From positions 1-64,000 of the forward strand of contig NZ_JABWEB010000019.1 of NCBI RefSeq assembly GCF_013369485.1: a stretch of DNA of 64,000 nucleotides, in the 5' to 3' direction. Positions 26,595 to 37,146 of this stretch are shown here, one piece after another. The notes under the pieces are model-generated. The model was given only the letters and a program-made list of their open reading frames with translations, was not told where the DNA came from and ran no database searches. The stretch comes from Massilia sp. BJB1822 (GTDB taxonomy: Bacteria; Pseudomonadota; Gammaproteobacteria; Burkholderiales; Burkholderiaceae_D). Each line of letters opens with the position of its first letter. Within the stretch, counting starts at the first letter, position 1. A program made the position numbers and the translations under genes.

Positions 26595-28229
26595 ATGGCC
26601 AATATGATCGCATTCGCGCCGAATGAATTCGGCGGCGGTAGTTTCAACCACTCGGGCTTTTCGGTCCCGGCCGCCAACGGCGGGCTGGAAGCGCCGACCC
26701 GTCACGTTCACGCGGCCAATGGCGCCGTGCCGGCCGGGGCGCGCTCCTTTGTGGCGGCGCGCGTCAGCCGCATCGTCTTGCGGCGCGAGCCGACGCCGTC
26801 CGAGGCGCTGTCCTGGACTTCGCTGATCGCGCGCCAGTCCAGCGTGGTGCTGGGCCGCGCCGAGCTGGCGCTGCGCCTGCTGGATCGTCCCGAGATGGCC
26901 GAGCTGGATGCGCGCGCCCGTTTGCTGCGCGCCTATAACGCGGTGTTCGACCGCTACGATGCCGTCGCCTCGCAAGACCATGGCTACTGGCTGCGCCAGC
27001 TGGAGAACGAGCCGCTGGCCGATCTGGTGCTGCGCCATTTCGTGCCGCTGTACGAGGCCGGCTACCGTTCCGGCCCTTGCGCCGCGCCGGCCGATGCGCG
27101 CAAGCCTTTCTTCCTGGCGCGCGACAGCGAAAGCGTGCCGCTGATTTTTACGGTCGGCGCCAATGGCCATCTGTATCTCTTCCGCCGCACGCCGTTCGGC
27201 CGCTGGTCGCAGACGGATTTGAGCGCGGCCTTGCCGCGTCCCGCCAAGGCCGTGGTGCAGTGCCTCGATGTGCGCCAGGGCGCGGACGGCAATATCTCGA
27301 TCGCGCTGGCCGTGGCTGCGCGTCAGGATGCGCCCAACAGCACCATCTACACCGCTTGCGGCTTGCCCAACTGGATGGATGAAGCAGGCTGGTACGCCGC
27401 CTTCTGCGCGCTGACGCCGCGTCCCGATACGCCGGCCGGCGCCATCGCCTCGCGCATCGCCTTCGGTCCTTTGCAGCCGGGTGCTGCACCGCTGGTGCTG
27501 CTGACGGCCAGCGTCAACGGCGCCCACGATACCTGGTGCTTCAATGCCGCTGCGTCGCTGACGATGATGTCGCATCTGCGCCTGCCAGTCGAAATGCGCC
27601 AGGTGCGCGGCTATGTGGCGGGCAGCTACCGCTTGCCAGGCTTGTGGACTCTGTACGACGAAGGCGGGGAACGCGCGCTGGCCTTCAACTCCTTCCCGGA
27701 CCAATGCGGCTGGGCCGTCAATATCGATTACACCGCCTTGCCGCGCCGTGCCGCCAGCGTGCATCTCGCGCCAGGCACGGTGCCGAATGTGCCCGACGTG
27801 TTTGTGGCGGGTGACAGCATTGTTGTGTATCGCGGCGGCCATAGCGTGCCGCAGCCGGTGGCGCACATCGGCGGCGCCCAGCTGGTATGGAGCGAGTGCG
27901 ACGACTCGGGGGAGCACCTGGCTTATACCGATGGATCGGGCGGGCTGTATATGCTGTCGCGGACCTTGGGCGCGCCGTGGCGGCTGCCATATCCGGTGGC
28001 GTCCTTCCTGGTCAGCGCCGCGCTGACGGCTGATATTGCCAATGGTGGTGTGCATGCCGTGGGCATCACGCCGGGCGGCGCCCTCGAATGGCAGCGCTAC
28101 GACCCAAGCGGAAAACTGGTGGTGAGCGAAGAGATCACCCAAACCGCCGTCTGGGAATCGGCCTCGCTGGCGCAAGGCGAGCTGCACGCCGTCCCGCATC
28201 CCGTGCAGCACGACACCGCCGTCGCCTGA
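26595..28229 (+). CDS. hypothetical protein with DUF4214-like start and propeller-like C-terminal part
   Basis: 544 aa. Residues about 50-150 carry two stretches (VSRIVLRREPTPSEALSW plus AELALRLLDRPEM, and YNAVFDRYDAVASQDHGYW) that resemble DUF4214 units often found in exported betaproteobacterial proteins; no signal peptide is seen. From about residue 180 repeated strands such as FTVGANGHLYLFRRTPFGRW and LAYTDGSGGLYMLSRTLGAP suggest a beta-propeller. ATG 26595 is preferred because GAGGACG precedes it; an upstream ATG at 26559 would overlap the previous gene. Strongly host-like GC. Function unknown. Confidence 0.8.
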   Translation: MANMIAFAPNEFGGGSFNHSGFSVPAANGGLEAPTRHVHAANGAVPAGARSFVAARVSRIVLRREPTPSEALSWTSLIARQSSVVLGRAELALRLLDRPEMAELDARARLLRAYNAVFDRYDAVASQDHGYWLRQLENEPLADLVLRHFVPLYEAGYRSGPCAAPADARKPFFLARDSESVPLIFTVGANGHLYLFRRTPFGRWSQTDLSAALPRPAKAVVQCLDVRQGADGNISIALAVAARQDAPNSTIYTACGLPNWMDEAGWYAAFCALTPRPDTPAGAIASRIAFGPLQPGAAPLVLLTASVNGAHDTWCFNAAASLTMMSHLRLPVEMRQVRGYVAGSYRLPGLWTLYDEGGERALAFNSFPDQCGWAVNIDYTALPRRAASVHLAPGTVPNVPDVFVAGDSIVVYRGGHSVPQPVAHIGGAQLVWSECDDSGEHLAYTDGSGGLYMLSRTLGAPWRLPYPVASFLVSAALTADIANGGVHAVGITPGGALEWQRYDPSGKLVVSEEITQTAVWESASLAQGELHAVPHPVQHDTAVA

Positions 28230-28259
28230 TCCAACCGATTGCGCAGTACCCCTTTACAG

Positions 28260-28290
28260 CCCCGGGAGTGGACGACCCGGGGTTTTTTTT
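28260..28290 (+). terminator. intrinsic terminator after 26595 gene
   Basis: CCCCGGG-AGTGGACGA-CCCGGGG followed by eight T residues, 30 bases after the stop codon at 28229. A textbook rho-independent terminator on the + strand. Confidence 0.93.
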
Positions 28291-28302
28291 ATTGCCGAGT
28301 TC

Positions 28303-28337
28303 GTGTCCACCTTGGGGTCAGACCCCAAATCGGACAC
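28303..28337. repeat. GTCCACC-type palindromic repeat, copy D
   Basis: Outer arms GTGTCC (28303) and GGACAC (28332-28337); perfect inner stem TTGGGGTC-A-GACCCCAA. Same outer architecture as copies at 15.7 and 55.1 kb but with a different inner stem. An inverted copy follows 59 bases later. Confidence 0.75.
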
Positions 28338-28396
28338 GACCTCAACTGGTGGCTGAATAGCAGATGCTATCCGGCTTGTGTTCTGTTGCTGAGCCC

Positions 28397-28430
28397 GTGT
28401 CCGATTGGGGTCTGACCCCAAGGTGGACGG
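28397..28430. repeat. GTCCACC-type palindromic repeat, copy E (inverted to D)
   Basis: Reverse orientation of copy D: GTGTCC-GA-TTGGGGTC then GACCCCAA-GGTGGAC. Together with D and the 59-base spacer it forms a composite inverted repeat between the convergent gene ending at 28229 and mgtA ending at 28459, an arrangement like enterobacterial BIMEs. Confidence 0.75.
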
Positions 28431-28458
28431 GACGGCCATCCGGCGGGCTGAGCAGGGC

Positions 28459-31149
<2,691 letters not shown>

Positions 31150-31215
31150 GATCTCTTCCTTTCAAAACGGATTTGCAGGGGACGGCGCGCCGTCCTTGTA
31201 TTTATTGTGCGAGGC

Positions 31216-31917
31216 TTAGCGCAGCGCGGGACCGGCCAAGGTCAGGCCGATGGCGAAGATGCGCTCCTTGCCGCGCCAGCCCAGACGCTCGCCGTAGCTG
31301 GCGTCGATATCGAGCCGGTCCTGGATCAGCGTGTGGCGCACGCCGGCCTGCACATAGCTGTGGCCAAAGCGCGAGCCGAAGCTTTCCAGCGTCAGCGCCG
31401 TCTTGGGCGTGACAGCGAACTCCGCGCCCAGCGCCCAGGTGGCGCCGCCGCGGTGGGCTGTGCGTTCGCGCAGCCAGCCGGCGTTTGCGTGCAGCAGCAC
31501 GGCGTCGCCCTGGAAGGAAAAGCTGACGGGCAGGTTGAGCGACAGGTCGCCCTGGCCGTGATCGCCGCTGTGGAACTGCTCGGCCAGGACCAGGCCGGCG
31601 CCCCAGCTGTCGGTGGACAGGGGACGGAACAGGGTCTTTGCCTGCAGCATGTGCGAGCGCGTGCGGGCTTGGGCGCCTTCGCGCTCCTGCAACCTGCCGG
31701 TGCCGGCGCCCAGTTCCCACGAACCGATGCGGCAGGCCGGCATGGCCCAGAACTCGGTTTGCGTGGACGTGCGCTGGCTCCAGCTTTCAAGCTGGCAGTG
31801 GCCGGCATCGAGGATGCTGGCGTCGTCGGCCGCCATCGGCCGTGCCGCTTGCGCCATGACGGGCGCAAACAGGGTCATCACGAACGCATTGCGCCGTGCG
31901 AGGTAAAACAGGTTCAT
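31216..31917 (-). CDS. predicted outer-membrane beta-barrel-type protein
   Basis: 233 aa, exported: a short N-terminus, then FVMTLFAPVMAQAARPM as signal region. The mature part has an acidic start with Cys residues (LDAGHCQLESW, MPACRIGSWELGAGTG) and alternating amphipathic strands (LSLNLPVSFSFQGDAVLLH, FGHSYVQAGVRHTLIQDRL), suggesting a small barrel. ATG 31917 has AGGAGA upstream, so the longer frame to 32028 is rejected. First gene of a likely operon with mgtA; a role in Mg2+ limitation or envelope adaptation is only inferred from that. Confidence 0.8.
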   Translation of the reverse strand: MNLFYLARRNAFVMTLFAPVMAQAARPMAADDASILDAGHCQLESWSQRTSTQTEFWAMPACRIGSWELGAGTGRLQEREGAQARTRSHMLQAKTLFRPLSTDSWGAGLVLAEQFHSGDHGQGDLSLNLPVSFSFQGDAVLLHANAGWLRERTAHRGGATWALGAEFAVTPKTALTLESFGSRFGHSYVQAGVRHTLIQDRLDIDASYGERLGWRGKERIFAIGLTLAGPALR

Positions 31918-32147
31918 CGCTGTCTCCTGAGGGATCAGTGAGCTGAGCGAGACGCTTGAATGGGGCCAGTAGCCGAAAAACGAAAAGGGAAGGGTGATGC
32001 TGTGATGCTTAGACACCGTACCTTGCACAGCAAGGAAACGGCAGGGGATGAAGTCTGCGTGCTTGCTGTGTTATGCGCCGATCGTTAATCGACTACTGTC
32101 ACTAGAACAAGGACTCACGTAGGACTCCGAAAGTTAATGGAGCCCGA
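31918..32147 (-). promoter_or_regulatory. switch-like mRNA leader of the barrel-mgtA operon
   Basis: About 220 bases of leader with no gene. On the minus strand, ACAGCAAG (32069-32062) can pair with CTTGCTGT (32034-32027), but the second segment can instead form the local hairpin CCTTGC-TGT-GCAAGG (32035-32021). The two folds exclude each other, as in riboswitches or attenuators. A further stem, GGGCTCC/GGAGTCC, lies at 32145-32122. It does not match the M-box or the enterobacterial mgtA leader as far as I can tell. Mg2+ control is inferred from the operon. Confidence 0.5.
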
Positions 32148-32177
32148 ATGGTAGTGAGACAGGCGCGGGGGTGTCAA
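32148..32177 (-). promoter_or_regulatory. sigma-70 promoter of barrel-mgtA operon
   Basis: Minus-strand TTGACA (32177-32172), an 18-base spacer and TACCAT (32153-32148). Perfect -35, acceptable -10. A start near 32141 would give a leader of about 220 bases and would cut into the GGGCTCC/GGAGTCC hairpin, which might then act as an operator in DNA. Confidence 0.6.
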
Positions 32178-32199
32178 GCAAAAAGATGTAAATCCAAGT

Positions 32200-32232
32200 A
32201 AAAAAAGCCGGCCACCTTGCGGTGGGCCGGCT
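32200..32232 (-). terminator. intrinsic terminator after gcvP
   Basis: Minus-strand GC-rich hairpin built from GCCGGCCCACC and GGTGGCCGGC around GCAA, followed by seven T residues; 28 bases past the gcvP stop. Ends the glycine cleavage operon before the mgtA-region promoter. Confidence 0.9.
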
Positions 32233-32260
32233 TAGCCAAGGCCTGAGGGGGAGGCCGGCT

Positions 32261-35155
32261 TTACTCGTAGTCGCTCATTGGCGCGCAGCCGCAGAACAGA
32301 TTGCGGTCGCCATACACGTTGTCGGCGCGGCCGACCGGCGGCCAGTACTTCTGCTTGCGCAGCGAGGCCACTGGGTAGGCTGCAACTTCGCGGCTGTACT
32401 TGCGGTCCCAGTTGTCGGCGGTCAGCACTTCGGCCGTGTGCGGCGCGAATTTGAGCGGGTTGTCGGTCTTGTCGAACTCACCGCTTTCAACCTTGGCGAT
32501 TTCGCCACGGATGGCGATCATGGCGTCGATGAAGCGGTCGATCTCGCCCTTGGCTTCGGATTCGGTCGGCTCGATCATCAGCGTGCCCGGTACCGGGAAG
32601 CTCATGGTCGGTGCGTGGAAGCCGAAGTCCATCAGGCGCTTGGCCACGTCTTCGTTGCTGATGCCGGTGGCATCGGTCAGCGGACGCAGGTCCAGGATGC
32701 ACTCGTGCGCCACCAGGCCGTCGTGGCCGGTGTACAGCACAGGGTAGTGCGGCGCCAGGCGGCGGGCGATGTAGTTGGCGTTCAGGATCGCGGTTTCGGT
32801 GGCCGCGGTCAGGCCTTCGCCGCCCATCATGGCGATATACATCCAGGAGATCGGCAGGATCGAAGCGGAGCCGAAAGCGGCGGCCGATACGGCGCCGATG
32901 CCGTTCTCATTACGCTGGTAGCCGGTGGAACGCTGGTTCGGCAGGAACTGCGCCAGGTGCGCGCCCACGCCGATCGGACCCACGCCTGGGCCGCCACCGC
33001 CGTGCGGGATGCAGAAGGTTTTGTGCAGGTTCAGGTGCGATACGTCGCCGCCGAAGCTGCCCGGCGCGGCCACGCCCACCAGTGCATTCATATTGGCACC
33101 GTCGATATACACCTGGCCGCCGTGCGAGTGCACGATGTCGCACAGTTCCTTGATGCCTTCTTCGAACACGCCGTGGGTCGATGGGTAGGTCACCATCACG
33201 CAGGCCAGGTTCTTGCTGTGCTGCTCGGCCTTGGCTTTCAGGTCGGCCAGGTCGACGTTGCCGTTCTCGTCGCAGGCCGTCACCACCACCTGCATGCCGA
33301 CCATATTGGCCGATGCCGGGTTGGTGCCGTGCGCCGACGATGGGATCAGGCAGATATTGCGGTGGCCTTCGCCGCGCGACTGGTGGTATTTCTGGATCAC
33401 CAGCAGACCGGCGTATTCGCCTTGCGAACCGGCGTTCGGCTGCAGCGAGACAGCGGCGTAGCCGGTCACGGCGCACAGCATCTCTTCCAGCTGGGCGATC
33501 ATTTCGCGGTAGCCCACGGTCTGCTCGTTTGGCGCGAACGGGTGGATGCTGGAGAACTCAGGCCAGGTGACGGGAATCATCTCGCTGGTGGCGTTCAGCT
33601 TCATGGTGCAGGAACCCAGCGGGATCATGGTGCGGTCCAGGGCCAGATCCTTGTCGGCCAGGCTGCGCAGGTAGCGCAGCATTTCCGACTCGCTGTGGTA
33701 GCGGTTGAAGACCGGGTGGCTCAGGTACTCGCTGGCGCGCGCCAGGCTGTCCGGGAAGGCTTGCTGCACGCCGGCGTCGACGGCGTCAAAGTCCGGCGCG
33801 GCAGGGGCGTTCGCCACGCCGGTCGAGAACACGCCCCACAGCGCGGACAGATCGTCGCGGGTTGTGGTTTCGTCCAGCGACAGGCCGACGTGATGGGCGT
33901 CGATCTTGCGCAGATTGATGCCGGCGGCGACAGCGGCGGCGTGCAGCTGCTCGGCGCGGTCGGTTTTCACGGTCAGGGTGTCGAAGAAAGTCTCGTTGGC
34001 GATGCCGTAACCCAGGGTGCGCAGGTTGGCAGCCAGCACGCCGGTGTAGCGGTGCACGCGCTGGGCGATCTGTTTCAGGCCGGCAGGGCCGTGGTAGACG
34101 GCGTACATGGACGCGATCACGGCCAGCAGCACCTGTGCGGTACAGATGTTCGACGTCGCTTTTTCGCGGCGGATGTGCTGTTCGCGGGTTTGCAGGGCCA
34201 GGCGATAAGCCTTGTTGCCTTGCTGGTCGATGGTCACGCCGACCAGGCGGCCAGGCATGGAACGCTTGTATTCGTCGCGGGTGGCCAGATAGCCTGCGTG
34301 CGGGCCGCCGAAGCCGAGCGGCACGCCGAAGCGCTGGCTATTGCCGACCACCACGTCCGCGCCCCATTCGCCTGGAGGCGTCAGCACGGTCAGGGCCAGC
34401 AGGTCGGCCGCTACCACCACCAGCGCGCCGGCGGCTTTCACCGCTTCCACGCCGGCGCGGTAGTCGCGCACTACGCCGTTGGCGCCTGGGTATTGCAGCA
34501 GCACGCCGAAAGCGTCCGTCACGCCAGCCAGTTCGGCCGGGTCGAAGGTTTTCACGGTGATGCCCAGCGGCTCGGCGCGGGTCTGCACCACTTCCAGGGT
34601 TTGCGGCAGAACGTCGTTGGCGACGTAGAAGGTGGTCGATTTCGATTTGCCCACGCGCTGCAGCAGCGTCATGGCTTCGGCGGCGGCGGTGCCTTCGTCC
34701 AGCATGGACGCGTTGGCGATGCCCATGCCGGTCAGGTCGGTCACGGCTTGCTGGAAGTTCAGGATGGCTTCCAGGCGGCCTTGCGAGATTTCAGGCTGGT
34801 ACGGGGTGTAAGCGGTGTACCAGGCTGGATTTTCGAAGATATTGCGCAGGATGACGCCGGGCGTATGGGTGTTGTAGTAACCCTGGCCGATCAGCGATTT
34901 CAGCACCTTGTTCTTGGCGGCCAGACCCTTCAGCGTGGCCAGTGCCTGCTGTTCCGGCTTCGGTTCGAAGAACTGGCCGAGGGGCAGGGCGCTCTTGTTG
35001 CGGATATGGGCAGGGACGATGGCGTCGATCAGGGCAGCGCGCGAGGCGTAGCCGAGGACGTCGAGCATCTGCTGCTGTTCGGCGCTGTCCGGGCCGATAT
35101 GGCGGGCGATGAAGGCATCGCGTGCTTCAAGTTGGGTCAGGCTGGTGCGGGTCAT
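32261..35155 (-). CDS. gcvP: glycine dehydrogenase (decarboxylating), P-protein
   Basis: 964-aa homodimeric PLP enzyme of the glycine cleavage system; it decarboxylates glycine and passes the aminomethyl group to the lipoyl arm of GcvH. N-terminal ARHIGPDSAEQQQMLDVLGY is typical. The PLP-binding lysine is K712 in LNLHKTFCIPHGGGGPG. Single-chain (not split) form, of standard length. Third gene of gcvT-gcvH-gcvP, all under the glycine riboswitch near 36.9 kb; an additional terminator-like hairpin precedes it, so it may be expressed at a lower level than gcvTH. Confidence 0.97.
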   Translation of the reverse strand: MTRTSLTQLEARDAFIARHIGPDSAEQQQMLDVLGYASRAALIDAIVPAHIRNKSALPLGQFFEPKPEQQALATLKGLAAKNKVLKSLIGQGYYNTHTPGVILRNIFENPAWYTAYTPYQPEISQGRLEAILNFQQAVTDLTGMGIANASMLDEGTAAAEAMTLLQRVGKSKSTTFYVANDVLPQTLEVVQTRAEPLGITVKTFDPAELAGVTDAFGVLLQYPGANGVVRDYRAGVEAVKAAGALVVVAADLLALTVLTPPGEWGADVVVGNSQRFGVPLGFGGPHAGYLATRDEYKRSMPGRLVGVTIDQQGNKAYRLALQTREQHIRREKATSNICTAQVLLAVIASMYAVYHGPAGLKQIAQRVHRYTGVLAANLRTLGYGIANETFFDTLTVKTDRAEQLHAAAVAAGINLRKIDAHHVGLSLDETTTRDDLSALWGVFSTGVANAPAAPDFDAVDAGVQQAFPDSLARASEYLSHPVFNRYHSESEMLRYLRSLADKDLALDRTMIPLGSCTMKLNATSEMIPVTWPEFSSIHPFAPNEQTVGYREMIAQLEEMLCAVTGYAAVSLQPNAGSQGEYAGLLVIQKYHQSRGEGHRNICLIPSSAHGTNPASANMVGMQVVVTACDENGNVDLADLKAKAEQHSKNLACVMVTYPSTHGVFEEGIKELCDIVHSHGGQVYIDGANMNALVGVAAPGSFGGDVSHLNLHKTFCIPHGGGGPGVGPIGVGAHLAQFLPNQRSTGYQRNENGIGAVSAAAFGSASILPISWMYIAMMGGEGLTAATETAILNANYIARRLAPHYPVLYTGHDGLVAHECILDLRPLTDATGISNEDVAKRLMDFGFHAPTMSFPVPGTLMIEPTESEAKGEIDRFIDAMIAIRGEIAKVESGEFDKTDNPLKFAPHTAEVLTADNWDRKYSREVAAYPVASLRKQKYWPPVGRADNVYGDRNLFCGCAPMSDYE

Positions 35156-35176
35156 GGTTGAATCTCAGGCCAAATG

Positions 35177-35203
35177 GAAAAAGGGCCAGCACATGCTGGC
35201 CCT
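35177..35203 (-). terminator. terminator-like hairpin between gcvH and gcvP
   Basis: Minus strand AGGGCCAGCA-TG-TGCTGGCCCT followed by TTTTT, in the 62 bases between gcvH stop and gcvP start. A perfect 10-bp stem with a T-run is a good intrinsic terminator. Being inside the operon, it probably reduces rather than stops gcvP transcription. Confidence 0.7.
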
Positions 35204-35217
35204 GAATGGGTGCTAAA

Positions 35218-35598
35218 TCAGGCTGCGGTGGTCTTGCCGTAGGCGGCGGCGTCCAGCAGGCCGTCGAGCGCGGAAGCGTCGCTCGGCTTCAGCTTGAACA
35301 GCCAGGCGCCGTAGGCGTCGCTGTTGATCGATTCCGGCGCGCCGGCCACGTCGTCGTTGACGGCAACGACTTCGCCCGACAGCGGAGCGTAGATGTCGCT
35401 GGCCGCTTTCACCGATTCCACCACGGCGGCGTCGTCGCCGGCGGTGTAGGTGGTGCCCACTTTAGGCAGTTCGACGAACACGATGTCGCCCAGCGCGTCC
35501 TGCGCGAATTCGGTAATGCCTACCGTGACGGTGCCGTCGGCTTCCAGACGTACCCACTCATGGGATTCGGTGTACTTCAGTTCTGCTGGGATGTTCAT
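35218..35598 (-). CDS. gcvH: glycine cleavage system H protein
   Basis: 126-aa lipoyl carrier protein that shuttles the aminomethyl group between GcvP, GcvT and the dihydrolipoamide dehydrogenase. The lipoylated lysine is K64 in VVESVKAASDIYAP. N-terminal YTESHEWVRLEADGT is characteristic. ATG at 35598 is chosen; an in-frame extension to 35715 enters gcvT. Lies 34 bases after gcvT. Confidence 0.97.
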   Translation of the reverse strand: MNIPAELKYTESHEWVRLEADGTVTVGITEFAQDALGDIVFVELPKVGTTYTAGDDAAVVESVKAASDIYAPLSGEVVAVNDDVAGAPESINSDAYGAWLFKLKPSDASALDGLLDAAAYGKTTAA

Positions 35599-35632
35599 TT
35601 GTGGCTCCAGTGGGGTTGTGTTGTATTCGGGG

Positions 35633-36751
35633 TCAGGCGGCGAGGATTTTACCGTTGCGCACGAAAGGCAGCTTGACCACGGTGGCGGCCAGCTTCTTGT
35701 CGCGGATTTCCACATGCACGGTGTCGCCCACGTTCACGCCGTTCGGCACGCGCGCCAGCGCAATCGCCTGCTGCATGGTCGGGCTGAAGGTGCCGCTGGT
35801 GATTTCGCCGGTCTCGCCGGAAGCGGCGATGACTTTCTGGTGGGCGCGCAGCACGCCGCCTTTTTCGCGCAGGATCAGGCCCACGAACTGGGCGTTCTGG
35901 CCTTTGGCCTGCAGGGCGGCCTTGCCGACGAAATCGCGCTCGCTGACCAGATCAATGGTCCATGCCAGGCCGGCGTCCAGCGGGTTCACGGATTCGTCCA
36001 TGTCCTGGCCGTACAGATTCATGCCGGCTTCCAGGCGCAGGGTGTCGCGCGCGCCCAGACCGGCCGGCTTCACGCCGGCCGCTTGCAGGGCGTTCCACAG
36101 CGCTGCCGCTTGATCGGCGGGCACGCCGATCTCAAAACCGTCTTCGCCGGTGTAGCCGGTGCGGGCTACCATCGCTTCGCCGAAGGGGGTGTCTTGTACC
36201 AGAGCCACGTTAAATGGCTTCATTTCGGCCGTGGCTTGCTGCGCCTGCGGGATCACTTGCCACACTTTGGCGCGGGCGTTCGGACCCTGCACGGCGATCA
36301 GGGCCATGGCATTGGCGCCGTCGCGGCGCTGGGTGATGGTCAGACCGGCATTGGTCGCCTCGTTGCGGGCCTGCATCCAGGCCACGTCTTTTTCGGCGGT
36401 GCCGGCGTTGACCACCAGGCGGAACCAGTCTTCAGTGAGGAAGTAGACGATCAGGTCGTCGATCACGCCGCCTTCCGGATTCAGCATGCAGGAGTACAGG
36501 GCTTTGCCGCTCACCTGCAGCTTGTCGACGTTATTGGCCAGCAGGCCGCGCAGGAAGCCGCGCACGTCCGGACCTTTGATATCGACCACGCACATATGCG
36601 CCACGTCGAACATGCCCGCATCGCTGCGCACGGCATGGTGTTCTTCGATCTGCGAACCGTAGTTCACGGGCATGTCCCAGCCGCCGAAATCGACCATGCG
36701 CGCGCCCAGGGCGCGGTGTACGTTATTGAGTGGGGTTGCTTTGAGCGTCAT
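35633..36751 (-). CDS. gcvT: aminomethyltransferase, glycine cleavage T protein
   Basis: 372-aa tetrahydrofolate-dependent enzyme that releases ammonia and makes methylene-THF from the GcvH-bound intermediate. Recognised by FGGWDMPVNYGSQIEEHHAVR, MFDVAHMCVVDIKG, RTGYTGEDGFEI and LRLEAGMNLYGQDMDE (folate and catalytic regions). First gene of the operon, 80 bases behind the glycine riboswitch. Confidence 0.97.
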   Translation of the reverse strand: MTLKATPLNNVHRALGARMVDFGGWDMPVNYGSQIEEHHAVRSDAGMFDVAHMCVVDIKGPDVRGFLRGLLANNVDKLQVSGKALYSCMLNPEGGVIDDLIVYFLTEDWFRLVVNAGTAEKDVAWMQARNEATNAGLTITQRRDGANAMALIAVQGPNARAKVWQVIPQAQQATAEMKPFNVALVQDTPFGEAMVARTGYTGEDGFEIGVPADQAAALWNALQAAGVKPAGLGARDTLRLEAGMNLYGQDMDESVNPLDAGLAWTIDLVSERDFVGKAALQAKGQNAQFVGLILREKGGVLRAHQKVIAASGETGEITSGTFSPTMQQAIALARVPNGVNVGDTVHVEIRDKKLAATVVKLPFVRNGKILAA

Positions 36752-36831
36752 GAATACCTCGGACCTATCGTTAAAGGGTTAACAGAGCACGCACGGAGAA
36801 GCTAAAGCAGCCTTTTCCACACTGATCGTCT

Positions 36832-37026
36832 ACCCCTCTGTCCTCGGTACCTGAGAGATAACGGGATTTTGCATCCCGCACGCCCCTTCGGTGGGCCATA
36901 TGGCCGCTCTCCAGAGTTGGTCCCGCTGGCGTCATGCGCCGCGCGACCCTTGACCGGTCCTTTTGCCTGAGAGTTTTTGGGTGGTGCCCCTTCGGCGGCA
37001 AAGCGAATTTGCCCTCTCCCGATCAA
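36832..37026 (-). ncRNA. tandem glycine riboswitch
   Basis: Two glycine aptamers in series on the minus strand. Aptamer I (about 37024-36954): GGGAGAGGGC, CCGAAGGGGCA, ACTCTCAGGCAAAAGGACCG. Aptamer II (about 36916-36834): CTCTGGAGAGC, CCGAAGGGGCG, ATCTCTCAGGTACCGAGGAC. These are the conserved elements of the gcvT RNA, in the right order, directly before gcvT. In this class glycine binding usually turns the cleavage genes on. It fills most of the 395-base gap between gcvT and the divergent ClpP-like gene. Confidence 0.97.
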
Positions 37027-37034
37027 GACTCGGA

Positions 37035-37063
37035 AATATATGTCAGAAGGTAGGGCGTGTCAA
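37035..37063 (-). promoter_or_regulatory. sigma-70 promoter of gcvTHP
   Basis: Minus-strand TTGACA (37063-37058), exact 17-base spacer, TATATT (37040-37035). Transcription would start about 37028, just at the 5' edge of the first glycine aptamer, so promoter and riboswitch positions support each other. Confidence 0.85.
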
Positions 37064-37146
37064 TCTGACAGTTGTGTCAAAGCGCGTGCGCGCCCCCTGG
37101 CGCGGGCTTTGCTAGAATGGTTTATGTATTCCAAATGGGGACGGCC

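Noticed and set aside
20486..28229. Prophage or genomic island with integrase
   Set aside because: Part of the region is AT-rich, but no integrase, transposase, phage structural gene, tRNA or attachment repeat was seen.
31918..32160. M-box or yybP-ykoY riboswitch before mgtA
   Set aside because: The conserved core sequences of those classes were not found; only unclassified competing hairpins are seen.
32222..35161. A 979-codon + strand frame
   Set aside because: Antisense to gcvP, which has its PLP lysine and full length; shadow.
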